Shown: in pieces, positions 8,985-18,994 of the stretch
Numbering within the stretch: position 1 is the stretch's first letter
Layout of the letters: each line of letters opens with the position of its first letter
Source of the DNA: Arcanobacterium haemolyticum
GTDB lineage: Bacteria; Actinomycetota; Actinomycetes; Actinomycetales; Actinomycetaceae
Assembly: GCA_021532125.1 (NCBI GenBank)
Contig: JADYUX010000006.1
Span: forward strand, 32,983 to 96,982
DNA length: 64,000 bases
Reading direction: 5' to 3'
Notes under the pieces: generated by a model
Seen by the model: the letters and a program-made list of their open reading frames with translations, nothing else
Told to the model about the DNA's origin: nothing
Databases searched by the model: none
Program-made: the position numbers and the translations under genes

Positions 8985-9566
8985 ATGCACAGATTTCCAC
9001 GAACACCTGTATGTGCTGCAGCAGTACTCATATCTCTCGCCGGATGCACCACAGCCTCAGATACACCGTCACCATCACTGAACCCAACATCGAATACCGC
9101 AGCCTCGATTTCGACCCCTACGGCACCTCCTGACACCGAAGCACCCGTGGTCATACCCGGGGAGGAAAGCCAGTCGGCGAACTACCCGACAAGCACGGCG
9201 CAACTTCTTCCCACCTCTGCCGCGATCACAGGTTCGAACCAGGTTAGTATCACCTATGAGGGCGAGGGAAATGATCTCCAGTGGCACGCCATGTGGACGA
9301 CAGCCCCCGAATCGGACGGTAAAGGCGAGGCCCTCGATATCGAAGGCCAGTACGTCCTCCAGATCACCGTGGCAGGAGTGCGCTATCCGGAGGGGAATTT
9401 TGATGTTCCGCTGGAGGATTCATCTGGTAGCTCCCTTATCCGCGACGTGAATATCCAACCTCCCTTTGAGGGGATGCATCTCATTTTCATCGGGGTCGAC
9501 GAACTTGCTCATTACGAGGTTTCGATCGACGAAAGCGGCCATACCCTCACTGTGATGTTCTCTTAG
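8985..9566 (+). CDS. Lipoprotein with AMIN-like C-terminal domain
   Basis: 193 residues. A lipobox LAGC (Cys21) follows a short signal peptide (MHRFPRTPVCAAAVLIS), so the mature protein is lipid-anchored outside the membrane. A Ser/Thr/Pro-rich linker (22-65) leads to a beta-rich domain with the PPFEGMHLIFIGVDELAHYEV pattern of AMIN-like domains of actinobacterial lipoproteins. Start is supported by GAGGAGG. It ends four bases inside the convergent ArsR gene. Function unknown; envelope binding is inferred. Confidence 0.8.
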   Translation: MHRFPRTPVCAAAVLISLAGCTTASDTPSPSLNPTSNTAASISTPTAPPDTEAPVVIPGEESQSANYPTSTAQLLPTSAAITGSNQVSITYEGEGNDLQWHAMWTTAPESDGKGEALDIEGQYVLQITVAGVRYPEGNFDVPLEDSSGSSLIRDVNIQPPFEGMHLIFIGVDELAHYEVSIDESGHTLTVMFS

Positions 9567-10210
9567 GAGCCGCCTCGTGACGAGGGCTGAGAGTGGGATT
9601 CGCTTCGACTCTCACGCCCCCGATCCGAGTTTTCTGCTCGCGCATAGAGGCGAACTTCTGCCACATACGAGAGGTCTTTGAGGCTGCCCGGATTGCTGTC
9701 GCGGTGCGCGAGGACATCATCGACAGCAGCACGCAGCTTGGCGTAGACCTGTTGAGCCTCCTCGACAGTGAGATTGACCGACACGTGCTCCTCAATCGAT
9801 TCATGCCTGCCGACAATTCCTTCACGAACGGCATGAATGTATCGTTGATGCATAGACTCAGCCTGAAGGTGGGCAACTTCTTCACCCACCATCATCATCT
9901 CTGCTTGGGCTCCCGGGATGACGAAAGCATCCGTAGAAGTAGCTTTCCACCAGACTTCTCGACCGTCTGCTTCAGGCACACTGGCTCGCTCAATAAAGCC
10001 CTTGTTTTCGAGAATTTTGAGGTGATAGGCGACGAGGTTCGCCGGTTTCTGGAGATTTTCGGCGATATCTTTCGAGCGATAGATTCCGCGTTCGAACATG
10101 AGGAGTGCAAGAATCGAGAATCGGACGGGATGAGCGATTGTTCGTGCCCGTTCGAGATCGAGCTCTTCATAGTTGTGCTGGAATTGATCCACCTTGTTTC
10201 CCTTTGTCAC
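9563..10210 (-). CDS. ArsR-like HTH transcriptional regulator
   Basis: About 215 residues. The N-terminal winged helix contains IAHPVRFSILALLMFERGIYRSKDIAENL and LVAYHLKILENKGFIER, the ArsR/HTH_20 pattern. The rest is a helical effector region and a charged Ser/Arg tail. Two GTG starts are possible, 10210 (after GGAG at short spacing) and 10192 (after AAGGGAAAC); an ATG start is lacking. It follows the MFS transporter by about ten bases, so it probably controls that efflux gene. Confidence 0.8.
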   Translation of the reverse strand: MTKGNKVDQFQHNYEELDLERARTIAHPVRFSILALLMFERGIYRSKDIAENLQKPANLVAYHLKILENKGFIERASVPEADGREVWWKATSTDAFVIPGAQAEMMMVGEEVAHLQAESMHQRYIHAVREGIVGRHESIEEHVSVNLTVEEAQQVYAKLRAAVDDVLAHRDSNPGSLKDLSYVAEVRLYARAENSDRGRESRSESHSQPSSRGGS

Positions 10211-10220
10211 TTTCTCCAGC

Positions 10221-11531
10221 TTATAGAGGATATTCTTCCCAGCGATCTGGCGTAGAAATCTCCCGAATATTTGGTGAGGCAGCACTGAGAAGCGCCCCTG
10301 CGGCAATGAAGCCGATAAAGATCGCCACGCATGTTCCCGCCGACGAGATCGTGAGTATCCATCCGCATATCGCCCCGGCGAAAGAGGAAAGGATATTTGC
10401 GAAAATAGATACCGCTCCAACCCGTCCCTGGAGCTCGTGGGGAACGCGCGCCATGATAAAGCCGAGAAGCGACGAATTAACAATCGGAAGGCTAACCGTA
10501 AGAAGTGCGAAACACACCAGGACGGTGACATAACTCTGCGAAAAGATGAGCGGGATACAAACGACGAGCATATACGCGAATGTGGCGACGTAGAGCTTTC
10601 CCGAGGGGAACCGGTTGACGATTCGTGTGGCGACGAGGGCACCGAGAAGAACCATTCCGCCTGTGACGGCATTGAGTATCCCTGTTTTAACAGGAGGCGT
10701 GCCGATCGCGACGAGGTTGAGGAATACTCCTTGCATAACTCCGGCAAAACCAAGATTGAGAAGCAGGACAATAATTTGCAGGCGGAGCATCCGTTTATGG
10801 CTCACGACGTACCGGAAACCAGCGAGGAAATCTGCAATAAATCCCCCGTCAGCATCAACTTCGCCAGATTCACCTCGTCGCGGAGAAAGATCAGCGCGAA
10901 TCTGCATCGTTGCGACGACGAGGATGAGGTAACTGATCGTTGGAACAACGAAAGGTAGCCAATCGCGCAGCGAGTAGAGCAGGCCGCCGAGTGGAGAGCC
11001 GAGAACGTTGAGGGCACCGTCACGGCCTTGGTTTGCCGCTTGCGCCTCGGGGTATTCGCGAGGCTCAACGATCGAGCGTAATGCGGCGTTCGTTGCCGAA
11101 CCGAAAAGGCCTCCAGAAAAGGCTGCAGCGAAGGCTAAAGTTAGAAGAATTGGATACGTCATGAGGCCGAGCATGAGGAGCACCGCGCCACTTCCCCAGA
11201 TGAGCGCGCCGCTTACGCCATATATTACGATCGCCTTTCTGCGATCCATCCGGTCGATAATCGTGCCTCCGAGGACAGAAAATACTGTGGTGGTGACAGC
11301 GCTGATAGAGCTGAGAACACCCGACGACGAGATCGTGGTGGTCAGGGCGAAAGCAAGATAGCTCAGGGCGAGTGTTTTGATGGTTAAGCCGAGCTGGCCT
11401 GCAGTATCTCCGAGAAACCACCACCTGTAGTCACTATTTCTCCTCATGAGTGAATGCTGCTTCGGCAGCGTCTCAGGAATCTCCGTGTGCTGCGGGATGA
11501 ATTCGCTTGGCGATTCGACAGGCTCGGACAC
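10221..11531 (-). CDS. MFS efflux transporter
   Basis: About 436 residues with twelve predicted membrane segments and the MFS signature loop GGTIIDRMDRRKAI between helices 2 and 3. The sequence resembles the macrolide/drug exporter branch (MefA/EntS type). The GTG at 11531 is preferred because GGAG lies five bases upstream; a TTG start eleven codons earlier is possible. It forms an operon with the downstream ArsR-like gene. The substrate cannot be told from sequence. Confidence 0.85.
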   Translation of the reverse strand: MSEPVESPSEFIPQHTEIPETLPKQHSLMRRNSDYRWWFLGDTAGQLGLTIKTLALSYLAFALTTTISSSGVLSSISAVTTTVFSVLGGTIIDRMDRRKAIVIYGVSGALIWGSGAVLLMLGLMTYPILLTLAFAAAFSGGLFGSATNAALRSIVEPREYPEAQAANQGRDGALNVLGSPLGGLLYSLRDWLPFVVPTISYLILVVATMQIRADLSPRRGESGEVDADGGFIADFLAGFRYVVSHKRMLRLQIIVLLLNLGFAGVMQGVFLNLVAIGTPPVKTGILNAVTGGMVLLGALVATRIVNRFPSGKLYVATFAYMLVVCIPLIFSQSYVTVLVCFALLTVSLPIVNSSLLGFIMARVPHELQGRVGAVSIFANILSSFAGAICGWILTISSAGTCVAIFIGFIAAGALLSAASPNIREISTPDRWEEYPL

Positions 11532-11642
11532 TCGTGCTCCAACCTTCGTGGTGTTTTGTAGCAACCAGCATATTAGTTCAAAGGTTTTTGCACAAATTAT
11601 TTTGAACTATCTCCCTCACACCACCCGTCCAGCTCCACCACA

Positions 11643-11675
11643 CAAAATAAGGGAGCGCCCCACAGGACGCTCCCC
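11643..11675 (-). terminator. Terminator of murA
   Basis: 10-bp stem (GGGAGCGTCC / GGGGCGCTCCC with one wobble) on the minus strand, followed by TTATTTTGTG. Confidence 0.8.
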
Positions 11676-11709
11676 ACATTCGTCGTCGTTATACCAACGC
11701 TCGCGACTT

Positions 11710-13032
11710 CTACGAAATCTTCTCGACGTTCGCTCCCAAACACCGCAACTTCTGCATGAAATGCTCGTATCCGCGATCGATAATGTCGATCCCCGACACC
11801 ATCGACGTCCCCTCAGCCGCAAGCGCCGCAATGAGATGAGAGAAACCGCCGCGCAAATCCGGCACCTCAATATCCGCAGCCGTGAGCGGCGTCGGCCCCT
11901 GAATTACTGCCGAATGATAGAAATTGCGCTGGCCAAAACGGCACTCAAGGCCGCCAAGGCACTCACGATACGTCTGGATATGCGCACCCATATCCTTGAG
12001 GGCGTCGGTGAAACCAAAGCGGTTCTCGTAGACAGTCTCGTGGACAATGGAAATTCCGTTCGCCTGCGTGAGGGCGACGACGAGAGGCTGCTGCCAATCG
12101 GTCATGAATCCGGGATGCACATCGGTCTGGAGCGAGATGGAGTGAAGGTCGCCACCCGGATGCCAGAAACGGATACCATCATCGTCAACTTCAAAAGCTC
12201 CGCCAACCTTGCGGAACATGTTGAGGAAGCTCATCATGTCAGCCTGCTCCGCACCGCGGACGAAAATATCACCCTTCGTCGCGAGTGCCGCACACGCCCA
12301 CGAGCCGGCTTCGATGCGATCAGGAAGTGCTGTGTGCGAGTAGCCGTACAGCTTATCGACGCCTTCAATGCGAATGGTGCGGTCGGTATCAACCGAAATA
12401 ATTGCGCCCATCTTCTGGAGGACGGCAATGAGATCCATAATCTCCGGCTCGATGGCTGCATTTGTGAGCTCGGTGATTCCATCGGCCATGACGGCCGTGA
12501 GAAGGGTCTGTTCCGTGGCGCCCACCGAGGGATAGGGCAAACGCACCGGCTTCGCTTTGAGGCCCTTCGGTGCGACAAGGTGCATGCCGGCGGCTTCCTG
12601 GATGCGGCGCGCACCGAAATCCTGAAGCACCTGCATGTGGAAATCCACCGGGCGATCACCGATGTGGCAACCACCAAGATCAGGGATAAAAGCCTCTCCC
12701 ATCTTGTGAAGAAGCGGCCCTGCGAAAAGGATCGGGATACGTGACGAGCCCGCAAGGGTATCCATCGCAACCGGATCGTCGGGCAGATGCGGCTCCCCAG
12801 GAGTGATGGCTAGAACGCCAGCATCCTGGTCGTAATCAACCTCGACGCCATGAAGCTCAAGAAGTGCGCTGACCACATCGACGTCACGAATCAAAGGTAC
12901 GTTGCGCAATACCGACGTATCTGATGCAAGGAGACTGGCCACCATAGCCTTCGATACGAAGTTCTTGGCACCTCGAACCGTGATCTCACCGGTAAGAGGA
13001 GTTCCACCGACAACGCGCAGCAGTCCGCTCAT
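11710..13032 (-). CDS. murA: UDP-N-acetylglucosamine 1-carboxyvinyltransferase
   Basis: First committed step of peptidoglycan synthesis: adds enolpyruvate from PEP to UDP-GlcNAc. 440 residues from the ATG at 13032 (MSGLLRVVGG). Catalytic Lys23-Asn24 lie in VRGAKN. The active-site loop reads GGCHIGDRP with Cys122, so the fosfomycin-reactive cysteine is kept, unlike the Asp variant of mycobacteria. The longer frame to 13071 adds no family residues. Confidence 0.95.
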   Translation of the reverse strand: MSGLLRVVGGTPLTGEITVRGAKNFVSKAMVASLLASDTSVLRNVPLIRDVDVVSALLELHGVEVDYDQDAGVLAITPGEPHLPDDPVAMDTLAGSSRIPILFAGPLLHKMGEAFIPDLGGCHIGDRPVDFHMQVLQDFGARRIQEAAGMHLVAPKGLKAKPVRLPYPSVGATEQTLLTAVMADGITELTNAAIEPEIMDLIAVLQKMGAIISVDTDRTIRIEGVDKLYGYSHTALPDRIEAGSWACAALATKGDIFVRGAEQADMMSFLNMFRKVGGAFEVDDDGIRFWHPGGDLHSISLQTDVHPGFMTDWQQPLVVALTQANGISIVHETVYENRFGFTDALKDMGAHIQTYRECLGGLECRFGQRNFYHSAVIQGPTPLTAADIEVPDLRGGFSHLIAALAAEGTSMVSGIDIIDRGYEHFMQKLRCLGANVEKIS

Positions 13033-13329
13033 GTTCTTCCCTTCTTCCGTGGCAACGACGTGGCGCCACAAGGCTCACAATAGAATAGCCGACAAGTATT
13101 CTTTCTGGGCTCTCATGTGGTGCGGAGCGCGCCGCATGTCGCCTAGAGCGAACGGCATCAATCCTTGTCATTGAGCCATTGACGACGATCGCGAGCGAAC
13201 CGGGGTGAGGACTCCCCCGCCGGGCAGTGAGGCTGAGCGTATGCCGACACATGATAAGTGGCGACGATAAAAATCGCCGCCACGTATCTGCTCAGGCACA
13301 CCGGAGAAGACTGGTGTGCCGCGTCGTCG
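13033..13329. other. Intergenic region between leuD and murA with two hairpins
   Basis: Holds two hairpins just after the leuD stop: GGCACACC / GGTGTGCC (13295-13320, 10-base loop) and GTGGCGACGAT / ATCGCCGCCAC (13258-13283, one mismatch, AAAA loop). Neither has a clear T-tract. They may be the leuCD 3' end. The rest must carry the murA promoter; no gene seen. Confidence 0.5.
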
Positions 13330-13986
13330 CTATGCCAGCGGGTCGTCTTGCTGCGGACGTGCAGAGACCACGGGCACCGACGGCAGATGTTTCTTCGGAA
13401 GAGTCTTCGGTTTGAACGTTGGGCGACGAGCCTCGTATTCCTTGATGAGGTCGTCGTCGTGGAGGGTGAGGCTGATGTCGTCGAGGCCTTCGAGGAGGCG
13501 CCAACGGGTGTAGTCATCGATCTGGAATGTGCAGGTGAATCCCTGGCAGGTCACGGTTCGATGAACGAGATCGACAGTAACGTGCGCGCCCGGTTCGTTT
13601 TCGAGGAGTTTCCACAACTGCTCGATATCTTCCTGAGCGACAACGCCAGCGACGAGACCTTGTTTTCCTGAGTTTCCCCGGAAGATGTCGGCGAATCGAG
13701 GGGCGAGTACCGCCTTAAACCCGTAGTCTTTGAGGGCCCATACGGCGTGCTCACGTGAGGAGCCTGTACCAAAATCGGGGCCAGCGACGAGCACCGATCC
13801 AGGTGCGTACTCGGGCCGGTTGAGCACAAACGTCGGGTCTTTGCGCAGTGAGGCGAAAAGTGCGTCGTCAAATCCGGTCCGAGTGATGCGTTTGAGGTAG
13901 ACGGCGGGGATGATCTGGTCGGTATCTACTTCGCTGCGACGCAGCGGCACCCCAACTCCGGTGTGCGAGGTGAATTTTTCCATCAT
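13330..13986 (-). CDS. leuD: 3-isopropylmalate dehydratase small subunit
   Basis: Swivel-domain subunit of isopropylmalate isomerase (leucine biosynthesis). 218 residues: [27 protein letters not shown] at the start, then [22 protein letters not shown], the substrate-contacting loop, and [14 protein letters not shown]. It lies 64 bases after leuC and is probably co-transcribed with it. The C-terminal tail is Lys/Pro-rich. Confidence 0.96.
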   Translation of the reverse strand: MMEKFTSHTGVGVPLRRSEVDTDQIIPAVYLKRITRTGFDDALFASLRKDPTFVLNRPEYAPGSVLVAGPDFGTGSSREHAVWALKDYGFKAVLAPRFADIFRGNSGKQGLVAGVVAQEDIEQLWKLLENEPGAHVTVDLVHRTVTCQGFTCTFQIDDYTRWRLLEGLDDISLTLHDDDLIKEYEARRPTFKPKTLPKKHLPSVPVVSARPQQDDPLA

Positions 13987-14050
13987 GAATCCTTAGAGGT
14001 TAAGCCGAAGCTCAGCGTGGCGCCTGCTCACTGGCGCGCCCGAGCCACTA

Positions 14051-15448
14051 TCAGTCGAGATCGTCAGGGGTCGAGATTGTGCCCCGAACGGCGGTTGCGG
14101 CAGCTACCGCCGGAGAGACGAGGTGCGTCCGCCCGCCAGGGCCTTGCCGGCCCATAAAGTTCCGGTTGGATGTTGAGGCTGAGCGTTCACCTGGTGAAAG
14201 TTTGTCGGCGTTCATCGCGAGGCACATGGAACAGCCGGCGTTTCGGAACTCGGCACCGAATTCGCGGAAAATCTCGTCGAGACCTTCTTCTTGCGCTTGG
14301 ATTCGCACGCGAGCCGATCCTGGAACGACGAGCACGCGCACATCCTTTGCCTTGTGGCGCCCCTTCATGATGTGGGCGGCGGTGCGCAGATCCTCGATAC
14401 GTCCATTCGTGCATGAGCCGATGAATACGGTATTGACGGCAATATCGCGGATCGGCATACCGGGAGTAAGTGCCATGTATTCGATCGCGCGTTCGGCAGC
14501 AACTCGCTGTGTTTCGTCAGCGATATCGACGGGATCGGGGACTGTTGCTGAAATGGGTGCGCCTTGGCCGGGGTTTGTTCCCCACGTGACGAACGGTTCA
14601 AGGTCGGAGGCATCGAGATCGACGACGGTATCGAAAACGGCGTCGTCGTCGCTCACGAGGGTCGACCAGTACGCGACGGCCTCATCCCAATTCTCTGGGG
14701 CGTTCGGGCGGCCTTTGATGTAATCGAAAGTCGTCTGGTCGGGAGCGACCATACCGGCGCGTGCACCGGCTTCAATCGACATGTTGCAGATCGTCATGCG
14801 TGCTTCCATGGACAGCGCACGAATGGCCTCACCGCGGTATTCGATGACGTGCCCTTGCGCACCGTTCGTGCCGATCTTGGCGATGATGGCGAGAATGATA
14901 TCTTTCGCGCTCGTGCCGGCTCGGAGTTTTCCGTTGACGTTGACGGCCATCGTTTTGAACGGCGCAAGAGGCAGCGTTTGAGTGGCGAGGACGTGCTCTA
15001 CTTCGGAGGTGCCGATGCCGAAGGCAAGGGCACCGAAAGCACCGTGTGTCGAGGTATGTGAATCGCCGCAGACGATCGTCATTCCTGGCTGGGTGATGCC
15101 AAGCTGAGGGCCGACAACATGGACGATTCCCTGATCGGCATTGCCGAGAGAGTAAATCGGCACTCCGAATTCCTCGCAGTTCTTCCGGAGTTGGTTGATC
15201 TGAGCGCGGGAGACGGGGTCGGCAATGGGCAGATCGATGTCTACCGTAGGCGTGTTGTGATCCTCCGTGGCAAGTGTTTGGTCGGGACGACGAACCTTGC
15301 GCCCGGCTAGGCGGAGTCCTTCGAAAGCTTGTGGGCTTGTCACTTCGTGGACGAGCTGGAGGTCGATGTATAGCAGATCGGGCGATCCATCTTCCCCATG
15401 CTTGACGATGTGATCGCTCCATACCTTTTCGGCAAGAGTACGGCCCAT
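14051..15448 (-). CDS. leuC: 3-isopropylmalate dehydratase large subunit
   Basis: Catalytic [4Fe-4S] subunit of isopropylmalate isomerase. 465 residues from the ATG at 15448, which follows AAGGAGAAACTC. Motifs: [33 protein letters not shown] with one cluster cysteine and GCSMCLAMN with the other two. It is divergent from an IclR regulator with a palindrome between them. Confidence 0.97.
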   Translation of the reverse strand: MGRTLAEKVWSDHIVKHGEDGSPDLLYIDLQLVHEVTSPQAFEGLRLAGRKVRRPDQTLATEDHNTPTVDIDLPIADPVSRAQINQLRKNCEEFGVPIYSLGNADQGIVHVVGPQLGITQPGMTIVCGDSHTSTHGAFGALAFGIGTSEVEHVLATQTLPLAPFKTMAVNVNGKLRAGTSAKDIILAIIAKIGTNGAQGHVIEYRGEAIRALSMEARMTICNMSIEAGARAGMVAPDQTTFDYIKGRPNAPENWDEAVAYWSTLVSDDDAVFDTVVDLDASDLEPFVTWGTNPGQGAPISATVPDPVDIADETQRVAAERAIEYMALTPGMPIRDIAVNTVFIGSCTNGRIEDLRTAAHIMKGRHKAKDVRVLVVPGSARVRIQAQEEGLDEIFREFGAEFRNAGCSMCLAMNADKLSPGERSASTSNRNFMGRQGPGGRTHLVSPAVAAATAVRGTISTPDDLD

Positions 15449-15508
15449 GAGTTTCTCCTTCATTCGGTAGATACAAAGGTGGCGAACTCTCATGCGCGCC
15501 GCATTTGC

Positions 15509-15525
15509 ATCTCACGCTGTGAGAT
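15509..15525. promoter_or_regulatory. Perfect 17-bp palindrome between leuC and the IclR gene
   Basis: ATCTCAC-GCT-GTGAGAT, arms of seven bases. It lies 60 bases from the leuC start and 14 bases from the regulator start, where one repressor could control both directions. Proposed operator of the adjacent IclR protein. Confidence 0.7.
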
Positions 15526-15539
15526 GAGAGTATCAGTTC

Positions 15540-16313
15540 ATGGACACCACTGAAGCGATCTCTCACGAAGTGAACGACGAAGCCGGTAGCGGCGTTGGCG
15601 TACTCGACAAAGCCGCCTCCGTGCTTTCCGCGTTGGAGTCAGGGCCACAAACCCTCGCCCAGCTCGTCTCAGCCACACATCTAGCACGCCCAACAGCCCA
15701 CCGCCTCGCCGTGGCTCTCGAATATCACCGTCTCGTCAGCCGCGACATGCAGGGACGATTTGTCCTCGGCCCGCGCCTCGGCGAACTCGCCTCCGCCGCA
15801 GGAGAAGACCGCCTCCTTGCAGCCGCCACACCCGTCCTCATCGCACTGCGCGACCACACCGGCGAATCAGCACAACTCTTCCGCCGCCAAGGCGAACAAC
15901 GCATCTGCGTCGCCGCAGCCGAACGCACTATCGGTCTGCGCGATTCCATCCCTGTCGGTGCAACACTCTCCATGAAGGCCGGCTCGTCGGCACAAGTTCT
16001 CCTCGCCTGGGAAGAACCAGACCGCCTCCACCACGGCCTCCACGGCGCAAGCTTCACGGCGACGAACTTGTCCGCGGTTCGTCGCCGTGGATGGGCACAA
16101 TCCGTCGGAGAACGCGAACCCGGCGTCGCCTCCATCTCGGCGCCTGTGCGCGGCCCATCTGGGCGCGTCATCGCCTCAGTCTCCATCTCCGGCCCTATCG
16201 AACGCATGGGTCGTCAGCCCGGACGCCAGCATGCCGCCGCAGTCGTGACGGCCGCTAAGCGCCTCTCAGACGTCATTCAAACCACCGAAGGTCTCGACGC
16301 CCGAGCTGATTAA
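15540..16313 (+). CDS. IclR-family regulator, LtbR/NdgR type
   Basis: 257 residues. N-terminal winged helix (about 20-85: VLDKAASVLSALESGP, LAQLVSATHLARPTAHRLAVAL) and a C-terminal IclR effector domain. Divergent placement next to leuCD is the conserved arrangement of the actinobacterial leucine-biosynthesis regulator (LtbR in Corynebacterium, NdgR in Streptomyces), which represses leuCD. It probably also represses itself through the intergenic palindrome. Confidence 0.9.
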   Translation: MDTTEAISHEVNDEAGSGVGVLDKAASVLSALESGPQTLAQLVSATHLARPTAHRLAVALEYHRLVSRDMQGRFVLGPRLGELASAAGEDRLLAAATPVLIALRDHTGESAQLFRRQGEQRICVAAAERTIGLRDSIPVGATLSMKAGSSAQVLLAWEEPDRLHHGLHGASFTATNLSAVRRRGWAQSVGEREPGVASISAPVRGPSGRVIASVSISGPIERMGRQPGRQHAAAVVTAAKRLSDVIQTTEGLDARAD

Positions 16314-16332
16314 CGGTGATCCAACGCAGTAC

Positions 16333-16380
16333 AAAGAACGACGAAGAACGGCACACATGTTCTTCGTCGTTCTTTCTATT
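16333..16380 (+). terminator. Terminator downstream of the IclR gene
   Basis: 17-bp perfect stem (16333-16349 / 16359-16375) with a 9-base loop; the descending arm ends in TTTCTATT. Confidence 0.85.
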
Positions 16381-16429
16381 CCGTCGCCATTCACCCTCCC
16401 GGCAAGCCTCGTCCCTTACCATTGACTAC

Positions 16430-17569
16430 ATGCTGCGCACCCTGCTCGTCACAAACGACTTCCCACCCCGAAAAGGCGGTATCCAAACCTATCTCGAAGG
16501 TTTCGTTCAAGAGCTCGACCCATCGAACCTCGTCGTCTACGCCTCGTCCCCGCCGGACGGCGGCGCCGCCGAGTACGATGCCACCCACCCCTGGCTCACT
16601 ATCCGCTACCCTGGCACAATCATGCTCCCTATCCCGAGCGTTCGCCGCCGCATGCAGGACATTATCCGTGAACACAACATCGAGGTTGTGTGGTTTGGCG
16701 CCTCAACACCGTTGGGAATCATGGCACGCGCAGCAAAAGCTGCTGGCGCCAAGCACGTCATCTCAACAACTCACGGCCACGAAATCGGCTGGTCAATGGT
16801 GCCAGGAAGCCGCTCGGTCGCAAAAAAGGCACTGCGCAGCGCCGACACCGTCACCTACCTCACCCGAGCCACGCTCCGCCGCCTCCGCTCAGTCATCGGC
16901 TCCACCCACATCGTCCGAATGCCAGGCGGCATCAACCCGGAGCAATTCGCATTTTCCGCCAGCAACCGAGCCACACTCCGCGCGCGCTACGGCATCGGAC
17001 AAGAGCCCGTCGTCGTCTGCATCTCCAGGCTTGTCAAACGCAAAGGCCAAGACACCCTCATTCTCGCGTGGCCAGAAATCCGCGGAGAATTCCCCGACGC
17101 CAAACTCGTTATCGTCGGGAAAGGCCCGTACGCCGACGACCTTCATCACCTCGCCGATATCGTCAGCGGCTCCGACACCGGACTACGCGATTCCATCATC
17201 TTCACCGGAGAAGTTCCTTACGACGAACTTGCCGCTCACTACAGCCTCGGTGACATCTTCGCCATGCCCTGCCGCACCCGCGACGGCGGCCTCGACATCG
17301 AAGGCCTCGGAATCGTCTACCTAGAGGCCTACGCCGCCGGCCTCCCCGTCGTAGCCGGCGATTCCGGCGGCGCCCCCGAAGCCGTCAAAGTCGGAGAAAC
17401 CGGGCTCGTCGCAGCGGGCCATTCTGTTGCCGCAACCTCAGCCAGCATCCGGTACCTTCTCGCCCACCCCGAGAAGGCACGGGCCATGGGCGAAGCCGGT
17501 CGCGCGTGGGTGGATGAGCAATGGCGCTGGCGACACCTCGCCCAGCCTCTCCTCGACGAACTCTCCTAA
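16430..17569 (+). CDS. GT4 glycosyltransferase, PimB-like mannosyltransferase
   Basis: 379-residue GT-B enzyme. N-domain VTNDFPPRKGGIQTYLEGF matches PimB and related GDP-mannose-dependent phosphatidyl-inositol mannosyltransferases. The C-domain has VCISRLVKRKGQDTLI and the donor-binding EGLGIVYLEAYAAGLPVVAGDSGGAPEAV motif. The ATG at 16430 begins directly with the family N-terminus; the longer frame runs through the preceding terminator. Probable role: mannosylation of lipoglycan anchors at the inner face of the membrane. Confidence 0.85.
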   Translation: MLRTLLVTNDFPPRKGGIQTYLEGFVQELDPSNLVVYASSPPDGGAAEYDATHPWLTIRYPGTIMLPIPSVRRRMQDIIREHNIEVVWFGASTPLGIMARAAKAAGAKHVISTTHGHEIGWSMVPGSRSVAKKALRSADTVTYLTRATLRRLRSVIGSTHIVRMPGGINPEQFAFSASNRATLRARYGIGQEPVVVCISRLVKRKGQDTLILAWPEIRGEFPDAKLVIVGKGPYADDLHHLADIVSGSDTGLRDSIIFTGEVPYDELAAHYSLGDIFAMPCRTRDGGLDIEGLGIVYLEAYAAGLPVVAGDSGGAPEAVKVGETGLVAAGHSVAATSASIRYLLAHPEKARAMGEAGRAWVDEQWRWRHLAQPLLDELS

Positions 17570-18375
17570 TGGCACGCTTCGCAATCGCGGCCTCCTCGAA
17601 TCCGCCCTCCCCACGAAGGCTCGCTGACCTCGCACGGCTCGAGGATGCGGCGCACAGGGCCGGGCACAGTATCGACCGCCGCTGCCTTGACAAGCTCGCT
17701 ACCACCGAGGACCCGTGGCGCTGGAACCCCAAAGCACGCGCCGACTTCATCAACGAAGCCGCCGCCGATCCGGGTATCAGCGCCATCCTCGACATCACCG
17801 GCGGCAACCTCGCCAACGAGATACTCTCCTACCTCGACTGGCCAACGCTCGTAGCCAACCACAAACTCGTCGTCGGCTACTCCGACATCAGTTGCATCCT
17901 CGGCGCCCTGCCACACCGGACTCTCCTGTGGAACCCGCTTCTTGCAGCCGATCTCGGATTCGCTCCCATCGATGAAGCCCTGCAAGGAAAAACAATTCGG
18001 CCCCACCTGACGCCCATACAGGCGTGCGGCGGCACCCACGATCCCCACGATCGCCTGTGGGCCGGCGGCAACATTCGATGCTTCCTCAAGCTAGCGGGAA
18101 CACCCTGGTGGCCCAATCTCGATGGGACAATCCTTCTCATCGAAGGGCTCGCCGTCTCTCTCGAAGCTCTCGCGGCCTACCTCGGCCATCACCGCACGCT
18201 GGGAACCTTCGAACATGTGGAAGGCATCGTCGTCGGCCAACTCACACGGATCGACAATGCCGAACAGCGCAACCAGGCCCTCAGCCTCATCTGTGAATAT
18301 GCCCCGGCGCTACCCATATGGGAGGCACCAACGATCGGACACTCAGCAGATTCGGGCGCAGTGACGCTCGGATAA
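17569..18375 (+). CDS. Peptidase S66 family protein (LD-carboxypeptidase-like)
   Basis: 268 residues, slightly short for S66 (about 300). Start overlaps the glycosyltransferase stop (TAATG). The nucleophile serine lies in VVGYSDIS, the conserved Glu in LLIEGL, and the catalytic His probably in TIGHSADSGAVTLG at the very end. S66 enzymes cleave the L-D bond of tetrapeptide stems in peptidoglycan recycling or hydrolyse microcin C-like adducts (MccF). Which of the two applies cannot be read from sequence. Confidence 0.8.
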   Translation: MARFAIAASSNPPSPRRLADLARLEDAAHRAGHSIDRRCLDKLATTEDPWRWNPKARADFINEAAADPGISAILDITGGNLANEILSYLDWPTLVANHKLVVGYSDISCILGALPHRTLLWNPLLAADLGFAPIDEALQGKTIRPHLTPIQACGGTHDPHDRLWAGGNIRCFLKLAGTPWWPNLDGTILLIEGLAVSLEALAAYLGHHRTLGTFEHVEGIVVGQLTRIDNAEQRNQALSLICEYAPALPIWEAPTIGHSADSGAVTLG

Positions 18376-18378
18376 CGC

Positions 18379-18837
18379 CTACGAGAGCGCCTCAGCAAGC
18401 TCAGCCAACTCCGGTACATCCTCGCGCGAATGAGAGGACACAACGAGTTCAAGGCCGAACGACTCGGCAAACTTCGCCATCATGTTGTCAATCACCGCGA
18501 CCTCGTCCTCCGTCGGGTATCCGCCTTGGAAGAAGAATATGAGCTTACGTCCGCGCAGCGACGCCCCGTCACGCGCGCTCATACGCTCCATAAGGACCTT
18601 GAGAGAACCGCTAACCTGATGCCAGTACATCGGCGTCGCCAAGAGAATGAGGTCAGCCTCCTCAAGAGCCTCCCACACCTTGTCGAATTCGTCGCCCTCA
18701 ATCTGCTGACCGTATAGTCCGATGCGGTAATCCACGAGGTGGCACGTCGTATGCTCAACGTTGGCCAGGATCTGCTCGCCGCACGTCGCCGTGTTTCCAT
18801 CGCGTTTACTACTGGCGTTGATAAATAGAACAGTCAT
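18379..18837 (-). CDS. Flavodoxin-like NAD(P)H-dependent oxidoreductase
   Basis: 152 residues. FINASSKRDGNTATC is the FMN-phosphate loop of the NADPH-dependent FMN reductase/iron-sulfur flavoprotein group, ATPMYWHQVSGSLKVLMERM the central flavin-binding stretch. Convergent with the S66 gene, three bases between stops. Not closely similar to the reductase at 6785. Confidence 0.8.
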   Translation of the reverse strand: MTVLFINASSKRDGNTATCGEQILANVEHTTCHLVDYRIGLYGQQIEGDEFDKVWEALEEADLILLATPMYWHQVSGSLKVLMERMSARDGASLRGRKLIFFFQGGYPTEDEVAVIDNMMAKFAESFGLELVVSSHSREDVPELAELAEALS

Positions 18838-18994
18838 GTTTGTACTCCCTAGGTAAAACCTACTTTAAGGATAACGGGAAGGAGAGCGCGTCGCTGTCAG
18901 AAAGCACCACGTACGGCAACACCACGTGTACATTTCGGATGCAGCGCGGTACCCACCTTGCGCCTGAAGCACGGACTGAAACACGAACGAACCT

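Noticed and set aside
10211..10771. Minus-strand extension of the ArsR-like gene to 402 codons
   Set aside because: It covers the MFS gene in another frame and is Ser/Arg-rich; the HTH domain begins only after 10210.
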